DNA of 64,000 nt from Pantoea sp. IMH (lineage in GTDB: Bacteria; Pseudomonadota; Gammaproteobacteria; Enterobacterales; Enterobacteriaceae), in NCBI RefSeq assembly GCF_000599885.1, contig NZ_JFGT01000005.1:682001-746000 (forward strand). The letters are read 5' to 3'. Positions 48,233 through 58,630 of this stretch are shown in pieces. The notes beneath the pieces are model-generated. The model was not told where the DNA came from and did no database searches. It worked only from the letters and a program-made list of their open reading frames with translations. Position 1 is the first letter of the stretch; every line of letters starts with the position of its first letter. Position numbers and translations under genes: made by a program.

Positions 48233-51049
48233 ATGAGTGACTATAAATCTACCCTGAATTTGCCGGAAACGGGGTTCCCGATGCGTGGCGATCTGGCCAA
48301 ACGCGAACCGGGAATGCTGCAACGTTGGTATGATGACAATCTCTACGGCATCATCCGCGAAGCCAAAAAAGGGAAAAAAACCTTTATCCTGCATGATGGC
48401 CCTCCTTACGCGAACGGCAGCATTCATATTGGTCACTCCGTTAACAAGATTCTGAAAGACATTATTGTTAAGTCCAAAGGCCTGTCGGGGTTTGATTCCC
48501 CTTATGTGCCGGGCTGGGACTGCCATGGTCTGCCTATCGAGCATAAAGTCGAGCAGATGATCGGCAAGCCGGGCGAGAAAGTCACCGCCGCCGAGTTCCG
48601 TGAAGCCTGCCGTAAGTATGCTGCCGAGCAGGTTGAAGGCCAGAAGAAAGACTTTATCCGTCTGGGCGTGCTGGGCGACTGGGATCGTCCTTACCTGACG
48701 ATGAACTTCAAAACCGAAGCCAATATCATCCGGGCGCTGGGCAAAATTATCGGTAATGGTCACCTGCATAAAGGCGCCAAGCCGGTGCACTGGTGCATGG
48801 ACTGCCGCTCCGCGCTGGCGGAAGCGGAAGTGGAGTATTACGACAAGACGTCGCCTTCCATTGACGTGATGTTCAACGCGGTTGATGCCGATGCCGTAGG
48901 CGCGAAGTTTGGCGCTGACAAGGTTAATGGTCCGGTTTCCGTGGTGATCTGGACGACGACGCCGTGGACCATGCCGGCGAACCGCGCTATCTCACTGCAT
49001 CCGGAGTTCGACTACCAACTGGTACAGGTCGCGGACAGAGCGCTGATCCTGGCGAAGGATATGGTAGAGGGCGTAATGAAACGCGTCGGTATTGCCGAAT
49101 GGCAGGTGCTGGGCGAAGCGAAAGGGGCGGCGCTGGAACTGATGCAGTTCAAACATCCGTTCCTCGATACCCATTCGCCAATTGTGCTGGGCGAGCACGT
49201 TACGCTGGAAGCCGGTACCGGTGCTGTTCATACCGCGCCGGGCCACGGTCCAGATGACTACGTGATTGGTCAGAAATATGGAATCGAAACCGCTAATCCG
49301 GTCGGTCCGGATGGCCGCTTCCTGCCGGGCACTTACCCGACGCTGGACGGCGTAAACGTCTTTAAAGCCAACGATATGATCGTTGAGCTGCTGCGTGAGA
49401 AGGGCGCGCTGCTACACGTTGAGAAACTGCTGCACAGCTACCCGCACTGCTGGCGCCATAAAACGCCAATTATCTTCCGCGCCACGCCGCAGTGGTTTAT
49501 CAGCATGGATCAGAGAGGCCTGCGCGAGCAGTCTTTGCGTGAAATCAAAAGCGTGCAGTGGATCCCGGACTGGGGCCAGGCGCGCATTGAGTCGATGGTC
49601 GCCAACCGTCCTGACTGGTGTATCTCCCGTCAGCGCACCTGGGGTGTGCCGATGGCGCTGTTTGTACATAAAGATACCGAGCAGCTGCACCCTGATACGC
49701 TGGCGCTGATGGAAAAAGTGGCGCAGCGGGTTGAGCAGGAGGGTATCCAGGCCTGGTGGGATCTTGATGCGAAAGAGCTGATGGGCGACGACGCGGAAAA
49801 CTACGTGAAAGTGCCCGATACGCTGGACGTCTGGTTTGACTCCGGCTCCACCAGCTACTCGGTGGTTGATGCGCGTCCTGAATTTGACGGACATTCACCC
49901 GATATGTACCTGGAAGGCTCAGATCAGCATCGCGGCTGGTTTATGTCGTCGCTGATGATTTCAACCGCGATGAAAGGCAAAGCGCCTTACCGTCAGGTAC
50001 TGACCCACGGCTTCACCGTCGATGGCCAGGGCCGGAAGATGTCGAAATCTATCGGCAACACGGTGTCGCCTCAGGACGTGATGAACAAGCTGGGCGGCGA
50101 TATTCTGCGCCTGTGGGTTGCCTCGACCGACTATTCCGGCGAGATGGCCGTTTCTGACGAGATCCTCAAGCGTTCCGCAGACGCCTACCGTCGTATCCGT
50201 AACACCGCCCGTTTCCTGCTGGCGAACCTGAACGGCTTCAACCCTGAAACCGACAGCGTAACGCCGGAAGAGATGGTGGTGCTGGATCGCTGGGCGGTTG
50301 GCCGGGCAAAAGCCGCTCAGGACGATATCCTGGTCTCCTATGAGAATTACGATTTCCACGAAGTGGTGCAGCGTCTGATGCAGTTCTGCTCCATTGAAAT
50401 GGGGTCGTTCTATCTGGATATCATCAAGGATCGTCAGTACACCGCCAAAGCCGATGGCCTGGCGCGCCGCAGCTGCCAGACCGCGCTCTACTATATTGCA
50501 GAAGCGCTGGTTCGCTGGATGGCGCCGATCATGTCCTTCACCGCAGATGAGATCTGGGGCGAACTGCCGGGCAAACGGGAAAAATATGTCTTTACCGGCG
50601 AGTGGTACGACGGGCTGTTTGGCCTGGCGGAGAACGAACCGATGAACGATGGCTACTGGGCCGAGCTGCTGAAAGTGCGTGGCGAAGTGAACAAAGTGAT
50701 CGAGCAGGCGCGGGCAGACAAGCGCGTGGGCGGCTCGCTGGAAGCGACCGTGACCCTCTATGCCGATCCGGAACTGGCGGCGAAGCTGACCAGCCTGGGC
50801 GACGAGCTGCGCTTTGTGCTGTTAACTTCCGGTGCACAAGTTGCCGATTATGCGCTGGCCACCGACGATGCTCAGCAGAGCGAACTGGTGAAAGGACTGA
50901 AAATTGCGCTGCATAAAGCGGAAGGTGAGAAATGCCCGCGCTGCTGGCACTACACCACCGACATCGGTCAAAGCGAGGCTTATCCGGAAATCTGCGGACG
51001 CTGTGTCACTAACGTAGCCGGCGACGGCGAACAGCGTAAGTTTGCCTGA
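48233..51049 (+). CDS. ileS: Isoleucyl-tRNA synthetase
   Basis: This 938-residue class I synthetase charges tRNA-Ile and edits misactivated valine. HIGH is at 65-68 ([12 protein letters not shown]) and KMSKS at 602-606. The editing domain lies between them (about 200-400), with [12 protein letters not shown]. The C-terminal zinc site has CPRCWHY and CGRC. The stop codon overlaps the lspA start (TGATG). Confidence 0.98.
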   Translation: MSDYKSTLNLPETGFPMRGDLAKREPGMLQRWYDDNLYGIIREAKKGKKTFILHDGPPYANGSIHIGHSVNKILKDIIVKSKGLSGFDSPYVPGWDCHGLPIEHKVEQMIGKPGEKVTAAEFREACRKYAAEQVEGQKKDFIRLGVLGDWDRPYLTMNFKTEANIIRALGKIIGNGHLHKGAKPVHWCMDCRSALAEAEVEYYDKTSPSIDVMFNAVDADAVGAKFGADKVNGPVSVVIWTTTPWTMPANRAISLHPEFDYQLVQVADRALILAKDMVEGVMKRVGIAEWQVLGEAKGAALELMQFKHPFLDTHSPIVLGEHVTLEAGTGAVHTAPGHGPDDYVIGQKYGIETANPVGPDGRFLPGTYPTLDGVNVFKANDMIVELLREKGALLHVEKLLHSYPHCWRHKTPIIFRATPQWFISMDQRGLREQSLREIKSVQWIPDWGQARIESMVANRPDWCISRQRTWGVPMALFVHKDTEQLHPDTLALMEKVAQRVEQEGIQAWWDLDAKELMGDDAENYVKVPDTLDVWFDSGSTSYSVVDARPEFDGHSPDMYLEGSDQHRGWFMSSLMISTAMKGKAPYRQVLTHGFTVDGQGRKMSKSIGNTVSPQDVMNKLGGDILRLWVASTDYSGEMAVSDEILKRSADAYRRIRNTARFLLANLNGFNPETDSVTPEEMVVLDRWAVGRAKAAQDDILVSYENYDFHEVVQRLMQFCSIEMGSFYLDIIKDRQYTAKADGLARRSCQTALYYIAEALVRWMAPIMSFTADEIWGELPGKREKYVFTGEWYDGLFGLAENEPMNDGYWAELLKVRGEVNKVIEQARADKRVGGSLEATVTLYADPELAAKLTSLGDELRFVLLTSGAQVADYALATDDAQQSELVKGLKIALHKAEGEKCPRCWHYTTDIGQSEAYPEICGRCVTNVAGDGEQRKFA

Positions 51050-51549
51050 TGAGTAAACCTATTTTCTCTACCGGGCTGCGCTGGCTCTGGCTGGTGGCCG
51101 TCGTTATCGGCATCGATTTCGCCAGCAAAATGTGGGTTATGAACACGCTGATGCTGCATGAATCGATGCCGGTCATGCCGTTTATTAACTTCTTCCATGC
51201 GCACAACTACGGCGCCGCGTTCAGCTTCCTGGCCGATAAAGGCGGCTGGCAGCGCTGGTTTTTCGCCGGTATTGCTATCGCCATTGTCGTGGCGCTGCTG
51301 GTGATGATGTACCGGACGCCAGCCAGCCATAAGCTGAACAATATTGCCTACGCGCTGATTATCGGCGGCGCGGCGGGTAACCTGTTCGATCGGGCTTATC
51401 ACGGCTTTGTAGTCGATTTTATCGACTTCTATGTGGGCGACTGGCATTTTGCCACGTTTAATATCGCCGACTGCGGCATCTGTGTCGGTGCCGCGCTGAT
51501 TGTGCTGGAGGGCTTTCTCAGCCCCGCCGGCAAACAGGCCAAAAATTAA
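51049..51549 (+). CDS. lspA: Lipoprotein signal peptidase LspA
   Basis: This 166-residue inner-membrane aspartic peptidase removes signal peptides from diacylated prolipoproteins. It has four membrane helices. The catalytic aspartates are in [10 protein letters not shown] and in NIADCGI. It is coupled to ileS by a 1-bp overlap. Confidence 0.97.
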   Translation: MSKPIFSTGLRWLWLVAVVIGIDFASKMWVMNTLMLHESMPVMPFINFFHAHNYGAAFSFLADKGGWQRWFFAGIAIAIVVALLVMMYRTPASHKLNNIAYALIIGGAAGNLFDRAYHGFVVDFIDFYVGDWHFATFNIADCGICVGAALIVLEGFLSPAGKQAKN

Positions 51550-51558
51550 GGGCAGGCT

Positions 51559-52029
51559 ATGACAGATTCTGTACAGAGCAACAGCGCGGTGCTGGTGCAT
51601 TTCACCCTGAAGCTGGACGATGGCTCCACGGCGGAATCCACCCGTAACAACGGCAAGCCAGCGCTGTTCAGCCTCGGTGACGGTAGTCTTTCGGACGCGC
51701 TGGAAGCCGAGCTGATCGGTCTTCGGGCGGGCGAAACAAAAGCGTTTACGCTGACGCCCGACGCGGCGTTTGGCCCGACCAGCCCCGATTTAATCCAGTA
51801 TTTCTCCCGCCGTGACTTTACCCAGGCGGGCGAGCCGGAAATCGGGGCCATCATGCTGTTCAGCGGCAGGGACGGTAACGAGGTGCCCGGCGTGATCCGT
51901 GAGATCTCCGGTGATTCCATTACCGTGGATTTCAACCATCCGCTGGCCGGACAGACCATTCACTTTGAGGTTGAAGTGCTGTCAATCGACCCGGCACTGG
52001 AGGCGACAAATGCAAATCCTGCTGGCTAA
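51559..52029 (+). CDS. fkpB: FKBP-type peptidyl-prolyl isomerase FkpB
   Basis: This 156-residue SlpA-like FKBP has the two halves of the FKBP domain ([18 protein letters not shown] and [18 protein letters not shown]) around an insert-in-flap domain. It catalyses prolyl isomerisation in the cytoplasm. Its last 20 bp overlap the start of ispH. Confidence 0.95.
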   Translation: MTDSVQSNSAVLVHFTLKLDDGSTAESTRNNGKPALFSLGDGSLSDALEAELIGLRAGETKAFTLTPDAAFGPTSPDLIQYFSRRDFTQAGEPEIGAIMLFSGRDGNEVPGVIREISGDSITVDFNHPLAGQTIHFEVEVLSIDPALEATNANPAG

Positions 52030-52963
52030 TCCCCGCGGCTTCTGCGCTGGCGTTGATCGGGCTATCAGCATTGTGGAACGGGCGCTGGAAATGTACGGCG
52101 CGCCGATCTACGTGCGTCATGAAGTGGTGCATAATCGCTACGTGGTCAACAGCCTGCGCGAGCGGGGGGCGATCTTTATTGAGGAGATCGGCGAAGTGCC
52201 GGACGGCTCTATCCTGATCTTCTCAGCGCATGGCGTATCACAGGCGGTGCGGGCAGAGGCGAAAGCCCGCGATCTGACGATGCTGTTTGATGCAACCTGT
52301 CCGCTGGTCACCAAGGTGCATATGGAAGTGGCGCGCGCCAGCCGCAAGGGCACGGAAGCGATTCTGATCGGCCACGCGGGCCATCCCGAAGTGGAAGGCA
52401 CCATGGGGCAGTACAGCAACCCTGAAGGCGGCATGTATCTTGTTGAGTCGCCTGCGGATGTCGCTAGGTTGCAGGTGAAGGATGAGGAAAACCTCTGCTT
52501 CATGACCCAGACGACGCTTTCGGTGGATGACACTTCAGAAGTGATTGATGCGCTGCGGGCGCGTTTTCCGAAGATTATCGGTCCACGCAAAGACGATATC
52601 TGCTACGCCACCACCAACCGTCAGGAAGCGGTACGGACGCTGGCAAAAGATGCGGATGTGGTGCTGGTGGTCGGATCGCGTAACTCGTCAAACTCCAATC
52701 GCCTGGCGGAACTGGCGCAGCGTGCCGGCAAGCTGGCGCGGCTGATCGACTCCGCTGAGGATATTCAGGAAGAGTGGATCAAAGGTGCAAACTGTATTGG
52801 CGTGACCGCGGGTGCCTCCGCGCCCGATATTCTGGTGCAGGAAGTGATCCAGCGCCTGCGCGACTTCGGCGGCGAAGCGGCGGTGGAACTGATCGGACGG
52901 GAAGAAAATATCGTTTTTGAAGTGCCGAAAGAGCTGCGAATGGATGTGCGTGAGGTCAAATAA
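52010..52963 (+). CDS. ispH: HMBPP reductase IspH
   Basis: This 317-residue iron-sulfur enzyme makes IPP and DMAPP in the last step of the MEP pathway. The cluster cysteines are C12 (RGFCAGVD), one in [11 protein letters not shown], and one in [11 protein letters not shown]. The ATG at 52010 follows GGAGG-like AGGCGACAA and gives the family start [10 protein letters not shown]. It overlaps fkpB, so it is co-translated. Confidence 0.97.
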   Translation: MQILLANPRGFCAGVDRAISIVERALEMYGAPIYVRHEVVHNRYVVNSLRERGAIFIEEIGEVPDGSILIFSAHGVSQAVRAEAKARDLTMLFDATCPLVTKVHMEVARASRKGTEAILIGHAGHPEVEGTMGQYSNPEGGMYLVESPADVARLQVKDEENLCFMTQTTLSVDDTSEVIDALRARFPKIIGPRKDDICYATTNRQEAVRTLAKDADVVLVVGSRNSSNSNRLAELAQRAGKLARLIDSAEDIQEEWIKGANCIGVTAGASAPDILVQEVIQRLRDFGGEAAVELIGREENIVFEVPKELRMDVREVK

Positions 52964-52987
52964 CCGCCTGCCTCTGTTATGAGATAA

Positions 52988-53018
52988 TGCCGGAAGGTTT
53001 TCACCTTCCGGCATTTTT
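52988..53018 (+). terminator. Terminator of the ileS-ispH operon
   Basis: TGCCGGAAGGT (52988-52998) pairs with ACCTTCCGGCA (53003-53013), followed by five T residues. Confidence 0.94.
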
Positions 53019-53033
53019 GTTATGGAGAACACG

Positions 53034-53951
53034 ATGTACAGGACCCCAATTATTCTCGATACCGATCCCGGTATCGATGACGCCGTAGCTATCGCTGCTG
53101 CGCTTTTTTCCCCCGAGATTGATGTAAAACTGATTACCACCGTCGCGGGTAATGTCTCTGTGGAAAAAACAACCCGCAACGGCCTGCAGTTGCTGGACTT
53201 CTGGCAAAAAGACATTCCACTTGCCAGAGGCGCCTCAATGCCGCTGATACGCCCGCCGCGTGACGCCGCGAATGTGCACGGTGAATCGGGCATGGGAGGT
53301 TACACGTTTGCTGATACCCAGCGTCAGCCGTTGGCAAAACCCGCTTTTCAGGCGATCTATGACTGCCTGAGCGCCAGTGAAGAACCGATCACGCTGATCA
53401 CTATCGGCCCGCTGACCAATATTGCGCTACTGCTTTCCCAGTATCCTGACTGCAAAAAAAGGATTAAACGGCTGGTGATGATGGGCGGTTCAGCCGGGCG
53501 CGGTAACCTGACGCCCAATGCAGAGTTCAACATTGGCATCGATCCCGAAGCGGCGGCAAGAGTGTTTGAAAGCGGCCTGGAAATTGTGATGTGCGGGCTG
53601 GATGTGACGCATCAGGCGGTGCTTTCACCAGACTTTCTGGCCCAGTTGCCGGCGCGAAACCGCACCGGGAAAATGTTTCATTCTCTGTTCAGCCACTACC
53701 GTAGCGGCAGCCTGGCAACCGGACTGCATATGCACGATCTCTGTACGATTGCCTGGCTGGTGAAGCCATCGCTGTTCAGGGCGCACGACTGTTTTGTGGC
53801 CGTCGAGACGCAGGGGCTGCTGACCAGCGGTACCACGGTGGTGGACATTGATTGCTACCTCGGGCGTCCGGCTAATGCGCGGGTATTACTGGATATTGAC
53901 GTTCCTGCGTTCCAGCAGTGGTTCTCAGGCATGCTGGACTTAATGCCGTAG
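53034..53951 (+). CDS. rihC: Ribonucleoside hydrolase RihC
   Basis: This 305-residue calcium-dependent hydrolase splits ribonucleosides into ribose and base. The metal site DTDPGIDD (9-16) and the segments [15 protein letters not shown] and [23 protein letters not shown] match E. coli RihC. I chose the ATG at 53034 because GGAG lies six bases before it; a frame from 53022 starts inside the preceding terminator. In E. coli it is followed by dapB; here the PTS locus intervenes. Confidence 0.94.
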   Translation: MYRTPIILDTDPGIDDAVAIAAALFSPEIDVKLITTVAGNVSVEKTTRNGLQLLDFWQKDIPLARGASMPLIRPPRDAANVHGESGMGGYTFADTQRQPLAKPAFQAIYDCLSASEEPITLITIGPLTNIALLLSQYPDCKKRIKRLVMMGGSAGRGNLTPNAEFNIGIDPEAAARVFESGLEIVMCGLDVTHQAVLSPDFLAQLPARNRTGKMFHSLFSHYRSGSLATGLHMHDLCTIAWLVKPSLFRAHDCFVAVETQGLLTSGTTVVDIDCYLGRPANARVLLDIDVPAFQQWFSGMLDLMP

Positions 53952-54086
53952 CGCATGACAATGCGTGCAATTTGTCCCGGCGGGCTTATGCGCAGGGACC
54001 GTCAGTTGCGATCACGCCTGCGCTCCGAAAAGATGAGGGAAGAAAGCATCGGGCCATAAGCCGTAAGCTGGCTTGCGGGGCAGACG

Positions 54087-54129
54087 AAAAAATGTGAAGG
54101 CGGCGGGAACGCAAAACGTTTCCGCCGCC
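54087..54129 (-). terminator. Terminator of the mannose-family PTS operon
   Basis: The stem GGCGGCGG-GAACG (54099-54111) with CGTTTCCGCCGCC (54117-54129) is followed, on the minus strand, by TTCACATTTTTT. Confidence 0.82.
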
Positions 54130-54135
54130 TGTATG

Positions 54136-54954
54136 TCAGCCAGCAAACAGCCCGGTGGCGACACCAGCCGCGGCGAGGATCAGCAGAAGTAACATCGCTT
54201 TTACTGGCGACAGCCCCCGTTTCGCCATCAGGTACCAGGTGCCGATAACCACTGTCAGCGGCAGCAGCTGGGGAAAAATGCCGTCCAGCATCTGCTGCAG
54301 ATGAATATTAACGCCATCGCGCGTAACGAATTCCAGCCCGGTGCCCAGCTTGATATAGCTGGCCGCCACGCCGCCCATCACAAAGACGCCCAGCAGTGAC
54401 AGCGCTTCCCTCAGGCGGGTCGATTTGCTGCTCACCAGCATTTCCACCGACGTTGAGCCCATATGGTAGCCTTTCAGAAACAGAAACCAGGTACCGGGAA
54501 TAACGATCCCCAGCCAGGCCACGCAGTAAAACAGCGGTCCGAGAATGTTCCCGCCGGCGGCCAGCGCCATCCCGATACTGAGCAGGATCGGGATCAGCAT
54601 TCCCGGGATCATCGAATCGCCAATCCCGGCGACCGGCCCCATCAGACCGACTTTCAATGTATTAATGGTTTCACCGTCAATGGGTTCGCCGTTGGCGCGC
54701 TTCTCCTCCAGCCCCAACACCATTCCGTTTACGATGGCTCCCATCTGAGGTTCAGTGTTATAGAAGGAAGCGTGGCGCTTCAGCATCTCCTTGCGCTGCT
54801 CAAGGTCGGGATAAAGTTTTCTGGCAACCGGCAGCATGCTCAGACAGAACCCAAAGGAAGCAAGGCGCTCGAAGCTCATCGAGGAGAGGTTGTACATCAT
54901 CCAGCTACGCCAGCAGCGATGCAGATCCCGGCGGGTAAGTTTGCGTTGTTCCAT
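54136..54954 (-). CDS. PTS mannose/fructose/sorbose-family IID component
   Basis: This 272-residue membrane subunit starts MEQRKLTRRDLHRCWRSWMMYNLSSMSFERL, the IID signature region. It has FYNTEPQMGAIVNGMVLGLEE and GLMGPVAGIGDSM, as in ManZ-type IID proteins. With IIC it forms the sugar channel. Its start shares one base with the IIC stop. The sugar is unknown. Confidence 0.93.
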   Translation of the reverse strand: MEQRKLTRRDLHRCWRSWMMYNLSSMSFERLASFGFCLSMLPVARKLYPDLEQRKEMLKRHASFYNTEPQMGAIVNGMVLGLEEKRANGEPIDGETINTLKVGLMGPVAGIGDSMIPGMLIPILLSIGMALAAGGNILGPLFYCVAWLGIVIPGTWFLFLKGYHMGSTSVEMLVSSKSTRLREALSLLGVFVMGGVAASYIKLGTGLEFVTRDGVNIHLQQMLDGIFPQLLPLTVVIGTWYLMAKRGLSPVKAMLLLLILAAAGVATGLFAG

Positions 54955-55748
54955 CAGAATTCATCCTCATCATTGCCCGGTGTGGTCGCGCTTACTGTCT
55001 GCGCTTCCGGCTTATAGTTGTAATGAATAAGTGCCAGAAGCGCACCCACGATCACCAGCGCGACCATATTCAGCTTCAGAAATACGATGCAGATAAAGCC
55101 CACCAGAAAGTAGATCAGCATGCTGTAGCTTTTGATGATCTGCTTAAGCAGGATGGCGATACCTACCGCAGGCAAAATGCCGCCCAGCACGTTCATCGTC
55201 GACAGCACTATCTGCGGCAGCGTATCCATAAAGTCATTGATGTACTGCGCGCCAAAATAGACGGCAATAAAGGTGGGTATAAAGCGCATCAGAAAGTTGG
55301 TGACCTGAGGCCAGATAGCGCTGTTGAGATAAACCTCGCGCTCATTACCCGTTCCCAGTGCCAGATCGGCCCGGTGGTTCCACCATGAATTGAGCACCAG
55401 CATGGCGTTAAACAGCACCGTACCGGCAATACCGATGGTGGCCGCCAGCGCGACGGCCACTTCCGGACCCTTACCGGACAAAATCCCCAACGCGATAGCG
55501 GGATAGGCAACAAAGTTAAGGTCGGCGGGCATTGAACCGCCGGGCGTGACCATGGCGATATAAACTGCCTGCACGGCCACACCAATGATAATCCCGCTTT
55601 GCATATCTCCAAGAATAAGCCCGACAAGCATGCCTGAAACCAGAGGGCGGGTAAGCAGATACCAGCCGCCGGTGACACCGAGCAGCCAGGGCGTGCTGAG
55701 CGCGCCCAGATAACAGAGTATGCCGATTAACGCTGCTTCAAAAACCAT
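54954..55748 (-). CDS. PTS mannose/fructose/sorbose-family IIC component
   Basis: This 264-residue permease subunit has the IIC pattern GMLVGLILGDMQSGIIIGVAVQAVYIA and the following GGSMPADLNFVAYPAIALG. Many hydrophobic helices are visible. AAGGAG lies before the ATG. It is translationally coupled to IID and 10 bp downstream of IIB. Confidence 0.93.
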   Translation of the reverse strand: MVFEAALIGILCYLGALSTPWLLGVTGGWYLLTRPLVSGMLVGLILGDMQSGIIIGVAVQAVYIAMVTPGGSMPADLNFVAYPAIALGILSGKGPEVAVALAATIGIAGTVLFNAMLVLNSWWNHRADLALGTGNEREVYLNSAIWPQVTNFLMRFIPTFIAVYFGAQYINDFMDTLPQIVLSTMNVLGGILPAVGIAILLKQIIKSYSMLIYFLVGFICIVFLKLNMVALVIVGALLALIHYNYKPEAQTVSATTPGNDEDEF

Positions 55749-55758
55749 AACGCTCTCC

Positions 55759-56253
55759 TTATTTTATTTTTTGCCGGGCATCCTGCCAGCTGTAGGCACC
55801 TGCATCCGGCACCAGGCGAAACTCAATCTGGTGGCCGCGCTGGGCCAGGTAGTCGAACGCGGTGGCTTCCTCCGGACTGACCGCCTGGTTTGGGCCGATG
55901 GTTGTGGTATTGGCGCGGGCGCTCATCGGCCCGACGTTAATTTTACGGTGACCGTTTTGCAGACCGATTCCCGCCTCTTCAATGCGCTGTAGCGTGACCG
56001 GGGATTTGCCGATAACAAAATAGCGCTTCTCGCTGGCGATAATTTTCGGCAGTTTTTCTATCGCGGTGAGCGTATCGAACAGCCAGACTTTGATATCCTG
56101 AACCGCGCCTTTCATCACCGCCGAGAGAAGCGGATCGGCGGCGACGGCATCATCAATGGCGATAATACCGTCGCACGGCAGCTCTTTGGCCCAGCGGGTA
56201 ACCAGCTGACCGTGGATGACACGATCGTCAATACGTACAAATGAAATGCTCAT
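55759..56253 (-). CDS. PTS mannose/fructose/sorbose-family IIB component
   Basis: This 164-residue cytoplasmic phosphocarrier starts MSISFVRIDDRVIHGQLVTRW. His14 in VIHGQ is the phosphorylation site, and the DDAVAADPLLSAVMKGA segment is typical. It passes phosphate from IIA to the incoming sugar. AAGGGGG lies upstream. Confidence 0.94.
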   Translation of the reverse strand: MSISFVRIDDRVIHGQLVTRWAKELPCDGIIAIDDAVAADPLLSAVMKGAVQDIKVWLFDTLTAIEKLPKIIASEKRYFVIGKSPVTLQRIEEAGIGLQNGHRKINVGPMSARANTTTIGPNQAVSPEEATAFDYLAQRGHQIEFRLVPDAGAYSWQDARQKIK

Positions 56254-56262
56254 CGTTCCCCC

Positions 56263-56691
56263 TTAAAAATCTTCTGATTGCTGCGTGTCACTCAGCCGGG
56301 CCAGCACCAGCGTCTCTTTAGCCTGATTAAGCAGAATGGCGGCAGCCTGATTCACATCCGTTAGCGTTTTAATCTCGTCGCTTAACAGCAGCATGGGAAA
56401 GTTAACGCCACCCAACACTGCCACCGGTGGCGACGTTTCAGGGGCAAAGGCGTGGTGGCAGGCGATGTTCCACGGCGTACCGCTTTGCAGGTCGCACAGC
56501 ACCAGCACACCGTCCGCCCCTTTGCTGGCCTGGTGTAAAACGGCGGCAAACTCATCGCGAAAACCGTTGATCCCTTTGGTTTCGCTAAGCGTTACTGGGA
56601 AGATATGCGGCAAATCGCCATATACCATCCGTGCGCTGGCCAGCATGGCATCAGCCAGCGGGCCGTGCGTGGTTAAAATGACATGAATCAT
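56263..56691 (-). CDS. PTS mannose/fructose/sorbose-family IIA component
   Basis: This 142-residue phosphocarrier has the site His9 in ILTTHGPLADAML and the segment GVLVLCDLQSGTPWNIA. IIA and IIB are separate proteins here, in contrast to the fused ManX of E. coli. It sits just after the isomerase-domain gene (4 bp). Confidence 0.93.
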   Translation of the reverse strand: MIHVILTTHGPLADAMLASARMVYGDLPHIFPVTLSETKGINGFRDEFAAVLHQASKGADGVLVLCDLQSGTPWNIACHHAFAPETSPPVAVLGGVNFPMLLLSDEIKTLTDVNQAAAILLNQAKETLVLARLSDTQQSEDF

Positions 56692-56695
56692 GGTG

Positions 56696-58444
56696 TTATC
56701 CTCTTACCCAGGCTTTCATGGTGGCCAGCCGCTTTCCCGCGCTGCTGCCATAGGGTGCAATCCGGTATTCCCCGACTGCGGCGGGAACGATAAAGGTTTC
56801 CGCGTAGTGCACGACAAAAGGCGCAAAGGCATTATCCGGACTGTCGACCAGCGCTTCGCTCCCTTCCACCAGATTGAGGACGTTAACGTTGCCCTGCGTG
56901 TGATGAATAACCGGTTTGCTGAACCAGTGCCGACGCGTTTCAATAAACTGCCGATCGTGCAGCCCGGTTCGTTCTTCAGTCCAGCCATCGCCTTCGGCAA
57001 CGGATTCAAAATGGTTAACCAGGTGTTCGTTTACCCATTGAGTATCCCGTTCCCACTCAATAGCCTGAGCGCCATGCTCCAGATGTACCGGGCGCGGCAG
57101 ACCGTCGAGTCCGACCCGGCCCCAGTCCCATAATTTAAACGTGAAAATATAGGGTGTGGCGCTGATTTCGAGCACCATGGTTCCGGCACCCGCGCAGTGC
57201 ACGGTGCCTGCCGGGATCAGAAAGTGATCGTGTCTGCGGGCCGGTAAACGGTTGATAAACTTCTCGTCGTCAAAGGCTTTTTCACCGCGCTGGGCCGCGG
57301 CCAGTTCGGCCAGCATCTCTCCGGGATCGGTGCCGGTTTTAGTCCCGAGAAAAACCTCCGCACCCGGTTCGGCATCCAGCAGATAGTAACTTTCATCCTG
57401 GGTATAGTGCATGCCGAAGCGCTGCTGGATATATTCGGTAAGCGGATGTACCTGCACGCTGAGATTCTGGCCGCCCACGGTATCCAGAAAATCAAAGCGG
57501 ATCGGAAACTCTGTACCAAAACGGGCATGGACTTTCTCGCCCAGCAGCGGACGTGGGTAGAGCAGTATCAGATCCTGTGAAGGGATTTCGACGCGTACCT
57601 CACTGAACCGCAGCAGCAGGCTGTTTTCCTCGGGCACACAGTCGAAACACCAGGCGTAATTCGGCGCCGACGCCTCAAGACCAAAGCGCTTTTTCATCCA
57701 TTGGCCACCCCAGACGCCCGGATCGAAGAAGGGCACGACGCGAAACGGCTGACGGGTTGTCTGTTGCAGAGCACCACGTAGCGCCTCACCGGTGATCAGT
57801 GCCGGATCGTTCTGCCTGTTGGTATCCAGCAAGTAATCCGTTCGTTTCAGCAGCGGGGTTTTATGGCGGTCAAACACACGCCACTCAATAAAAAAGGCCC
57901 GCTTGTAGCGGCGCAGAATATCCTCATCCTGATTCTCCACGCCCCAGTTACCCAACTCACCGCTGCGAAAACGCTGCTGGATTTCCCAGCGGGCCAGATC
58001 GGCATAAATCAGCAGATCGCCGGGATGCACCAGCGCGGCCCCGGAGCCGTAAATCACAATCGTGCCTTCCCCGGCATCGGCAATTTCTTGCCGGAGCCTT
58101 GCCAGCCGGTCGGGGCAGAAAAAATCGCTGAGCTGATGGCAGGAGAGTACGCCGAAGACGCGGTCATCCGTCAGGTTAGCCGCCAGTAAATCATGCAGGC
58201 GCGCTTCATTCAGGCGTGCGGTTTCCGCATTGATGATCAGGGCCGGATTCAGCCTGGTGATAAGCTGCTGCTCTAGCTCTTCAAGACGTACGCCCGGATA
58301 GCAATCAATAACGACCACGGTTTTATGTCGGCCTGACAGACGTGTCTCAAGGGTTTGCCGGACAGCTGGCCAGCCGCGCCAGGCGTGGTCAGCAAAACCG
58401 TCAATACGGACTTCGGGATACTTCTCGTAATTAACCTGTTTCAT
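56696..58444 (-). CDS. Class I mannose-6-phosphate isomerase with an extra N-terminal kinase-fold-like domain
   Basis: This 582-residue protein has two parts. The C-terminal part (about 235-582) is a type I phosphomannose isomerase cupin with zinc ligands H333 (SVQVHPL), E351 (DESYYLLD) and H416 (IPAGTVHCAG). The N-terminal 230 residues resemble a P-loop nucleoside/uridine kinase fold: a strand VVVIDCYPG where Walker A is expected, and GTIVIYGSGAALV plus DLLIYADLARWEIQQRF further on. No GxxxxGK[S/T] is present, so that domain may not bind ATP in the usual way. I chose the second of two adjacent ATGs (58444) with GGGAG upstream. It heads the PTS operon and probably isomerises the imported sugar phosphate. 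Confidence 0.82.
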   Translation of the reverse strand: MKQVNYEKYPEVRIDGFADHAWRGWPAVRQTLETRLSGRHKTVVVIDCYPGVRLEELEQQLITRLNPALIINAETARLNEARLHDLLAANLTDDRVFGVLSCHQLSDFFCPDRLARLRQEIADAGEGTIVIYGSGAALVHPGDLLIYADLARWEIQQRFRSGELGNWGVENQDEDILRRYKRAFFIEWRVFDRHKTPLLKRTDYLLDTNRQNDPALITGEALRGALQQTTRQPFRVVPFFDPGVWGGQWMKKRFGLEASAPNYAWCFDCVPEENSLLLRFSEVRVEIPSQDLILLYPRPLLGEKVHARFGTEFPIRFDFLDTVGGQNLSVQVHPLTEYIQQRFGMHYTQDESYYLLDAEPGAEVFLGTKTGTDPGEMLAELAAAQRGEKAFDDEKFINRLPARRHDHFLIPAGTVHCAGAGTMVLEISATPYIFTFKLWDWGRVGLDGLPRPVHLEHGAQAIEWERDTQWVNEHLVNHFESVAEGDGWTEERTGLHDRQFIETRRHWFSKPVIHHTQGNVNVLNLVEGSEALVDSPDNAFAPFVVHYAETFIVPAAVGEYRIAPYGSSAGKRLATMKAWVRG

Positions 58445-58471
58445 CATTAGCTCCCTGTTCTCGAGAGCTGA

Positions 58472-58487
58472 ACTTAATCGATTAACC
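58472..58487. promoter_or_regulatory. Operator-like palindrome O1 before the PTS operon
   Basis: ACTTAATCGATTAACC contains the perfect palindrome TTAATCGATTAA and fits the form GGTTAATCGATTAACC at 14 of 16 positions. It lies 28 bp before the isomerase gene. The CG-centred form is typical of LacI-family sites. Confidence 0.75.
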
Positions 58488-58509
58488 GAAAGGTTAACTG
58501 CGATTAACC
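58482..58509. promoter_or_regulatory. Overlapping GGTTAA/TTAACC arms next to O1
   Basis: TTAACC-GAAA-GGTTAA (58482-58497) and GGTTAA-CTGCGA-TTAACC (58492-58509) share arms with O1. The tandem arms may allow more than one repressor register. Confidence 0.55.
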
Positions 58510-58582
58510 CACCATTTTTTGTGAAGCCTCCTTTCACAGCGCGGAATCTTTGCGGTCTTTCACAGGAAAAATGGTATTAAAA

Positions 58583-58598
58583 GGTTATTCGATTAACC
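58583..58598. promoter_or_regulatory. Operator-like palindrome O2 before the LacI-family gene
   Basis: GGTTATTCGATTAACC is a CG-centred palindrome with one mismatched pair. It is 33 bp before the regulator gene, and its centre is 111 bp from that of O1. Paired sites suggest repression with looping. Confidence 0.75.
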
Positions 58599-58630
58599 TT
58601 GATGGCGAGGTAATCAGAAAAGGAGGGAAA

